Assembly: GCA_900555165.1 (NCBI GenBank) | Contig: USKE01000151.1 | Span: 1 to 5,540 of the forward strand | Reading direction: 5' to 3' | DNA: 5,540 nucleotides | From: an uncultured Porphyromonadaceae bacterium | GTDB taxonomy: Bacteria; Bacteroidota; Bacteroidia; Bacteroidales; Muribaculaceae | Shown here: piece after piece, positions 4,136-5,540 of the stretch | Layout: each line of letters opens with the position of its first letter | Position numbering within the stretch: position 1 is the first letter of the stretch | The notes under the pieces: generated by a model | Told to the model about the DNA's origin: nothing | The model's database searches: none | The model's input: only the letters and a program-made list of their open reading frames with translations | Position numbers and translations under genes: made by a program

Positions 4136-5540
4136 ATGAATCTCCTTGTAAGTGCGTCATCGGCACTGCTGACGGCCGCGGCGGCCGCCGATCTCTGGCA
4201 GGTGTTTGCCCGTGACCTGATGATGTTTCAACAGAACTCTTACCGCAACGAGCGTTATGCGCGCTGGTTCCAACAGTCGGGCGAAAGCACGAATCTCGGC
4301 CGCATATTTTGTTGCGTGGGCCTGTTCATGATGCTTGTAAACAGCATTCCGGCGCTTTTCGGCGTGTGGCTGTCAACGATAATTGTAATCTGGCAGTGTG
4401 TGGTGCTGGCGCGTAGAAAATACAAGAAACCGCTGGTATGGACCCCCAGGGCCCGCAGAATCTTCGGCGTGTCGTGGCTGCTGGCGCTGATTCCCGTTGT
4501 TGCTGCGCCGTTTGTTTTCGGACCCTTCGGCATCGGGGGCGCGCTGCTTGCGGTGCTGATCCTCTCGCCGCTGTTCATGCTGGCTGCAAACGTGGTGCTT
4601 CGTCCTGTGGAGAAACGCATCAACAAACGTTATTACGACGAGGCGGCCGCCATCCTTGCCTCTATGCCTGACCTGAAAATCATCGGCATAACCGGCAGCT
4701 ACGGCAAGACATCGACCAAGCATTATCTTAACCGTATCCTGCAGGAACATTTCTCGACCACGATGACCCCCGGCAGTTTCAACACGCCGATGGGGGTGAT
4801 ACGCACCGTGCGCGAGCATCTTAGGCCGTACGACGAGGTGTTCATCTGCGAGATGGGCGCCAAGCAGGTGGGTGACATCAAGGAGATCTGCGACCTGGTG
4901 CACCCGCACATGGGCATTGTCACCGCTGTTGGCGAACAGCATCTTGAATCATTCAAGACCATCGAGAATGTGCAGCGCACCAAGTTCGAGCTGGTCGACG
5001 CCCTGCCTGCCGACGGACTCGCCGTGGTGAACAATGACTTCCCGAAGGTGGCCGACCGAGAGGTGAGCAACGTGGAATGTGTGCGCTATGCCGTGGCACA
5101 GCCCGACGGCGCCGATTTCGTGGCGGGCGACATAGAGTATTCACCCGACGGCACACATTTCACTGTCACTGACAAAAAGTCAGGCGAGTCACTGACACTG
5201 CAGACACGTCTGGTAGGGGAGTGCAATATCTCGAACCTCATGGCGGCCGTCATAGTGGCGAAACGTCTGGGCGTCCCCGACGACAAGATACGTTATGCCG
5301 TGGGGCAGATTGAACAGGTCGAGCACCGCCTCACCGTGAAACGTGTGCCGGGCGGAATGACCATCATCGACGATGCCTTCAACTCGAACCCTATGGGTTC
5401 GCGCATGGCGCTTGAGGTGCTCGGCCGCATGACCGGCGGCAAGCGCATTGTCGTTACCCCGGGCATGATCGAGCTTGGCGACCGTCAGTTCGCCGCCAAC
5501 GAGGAGCTGGGCCGCACTGACGCCAAAAACGCCGATGTGG
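4136..5540 (+). CDS. Membrane-anchored Mur-ligase-family protein, MurF-like, partial (468 residues present)
   Basis: Seen: open from the ATG at 4136 to the window end. Residues 1 to about 155 hold four or five hydrophobic segments (about 3-18, 57-73, 75-92, 110-128, 132-154) with basic linkers. From 182 the Mur ligase central ATPase domain follows: P-loop GITGSYGKTS (184-193, Lys191), GSFNTPMG (213-220), EMGA (239-242), GEQHLE (266-271) and GECNISNLMAA (361-371). The C-terminal domain begins near 397 with HRL and includes IDDAFNSNP (411-419), equivalent to the MurF DAYNANP motif, and TPGMIELGDR. Known: MurF joins D-Ala-D-Ala to UDP-MurNAc-tripeptide, using ATP, and is normally a soluble protein with an N-terminal UDP-substrate domain. 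That domain is absent here and membrane helices stand in its place. Inference: the protein may ligate an amino acid or peptide to a membrane-bound substrate, or be a divergent MurF. The A-rich sequence AAGAAATAAAAG before the ATG fits Bacteroidetes translation starts. Confidence 0.88.
   Translation, partial: MNLLVSASSALLTAAAAADLWQVFARDLMMFQQNSYRNERYARWFQQSGESTNLGRIFCCVGLFMMLVNSIPALFGVWLSTIIVIWQCVVLARRKYKKPLVWTPRARRIFGVSWLLALIPVVAAPFVFGPFGIGGALLAVLILSPLFMLAANVVLRPVEKRINKRYYDEAAAILASMPDLKIIGITGSYGKTSTKHYLNRILQEHFSTTMTPGSFNTPMGVIRTVREHLRPYDEVFICEMGAKQVGDIKEICDLVHPHMGIVTAVGEQHLESFKTIENVQRTKFELVDALPADGLAVVNNDFPKVADREVSNVECVRYAVAQPDGADFVAGDIEYSPDGTHFTVTDKKSGESLTLQTRLVGECNISNLMAAVIVAKRLGVPDDKIRYAVGQIEQVEHRLTVKRVPGGMTIIDDAFNSNPMGSRMALEVLGRMTGGKRIVVTPGMIELGDRQFAANEELGRTDAKNADV

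Noticed and set aside
3453..4942. Minus-strand open frames at 3453-4121, 4255-4626 and 4373-4942
   Set aside because: All are antisense to the hydrolase and Mur-ligase genes, whose catalytic motifs are unambiguous, and the predicted proteins are His/Arg-rich shadows.

Overview
The window looks like chromosomal DNA from a member of the Bacteroidales. The evidence is the near-family-perfect Bacteroidales ECF-type sigma factor, two promoters that match the Bacteroidetes consensus exactly (TTTG, 19 bases, TAnnTTTG), A-rich rather than Shine-Dalgarno-type sequence before start codons, and GC-rich genes separated by very AT-rich spacers. A Muribaculaceae-like gut bacterium would fit, but the sequence alone does not fix the family.

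Layout. (1) Positions 1-1817, minus strand: the first 605 codons of the disaggregase ClpB, cut by the window edge just as the second Walker A motif begins. (2) Positions 1818-2217: non-coding. It holds a clpB 5' leader hairpin, a strong minus-strand intrinsic terminator and, upstream of that terminator, a TTGACA/TATACT promoter-like pair that could make a small RNA of about 70 nt. (3) Positions 2218-2721, minus strand: an ECF-family sigma-70 factor with its own consensus promoter, interrupted at codon 22 by an in-frame TAG although everything after it is intact. (4) Positions 2812-3291: a spacer with a core of about 19% G+C (2821-3000), nested inverted repeats and an 18-base operator-like dyad, with no convincing gene. 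(5) Positions 3327-4103, plus strand: an alpha/beta hydrolase with a complete catalytic triad, whose consensus promoter touches its start codon, so its mRNA is probably leaderless. (6) Positions 4136-5540, plus strand: a Mur-ligase-family protein (MurF-like middle and C-terminal parts), running off the window, whose usual UDP-substrate-binding domain is replaced by membrane segments.

The hydrolase and Mur ligase are 32 bases apart and probably form one operon concerned with cell-wall precursors or another membrane-linked ligation. ClpB and the sigma factor are separately promoted stress and regulatory genes on the other strand. The points most worth a second look are the amber codon in the sigma factor, the membrane-anchored Mur ligase lacking domain 1, the leaderless start, and the candidate small RNA before clpB.
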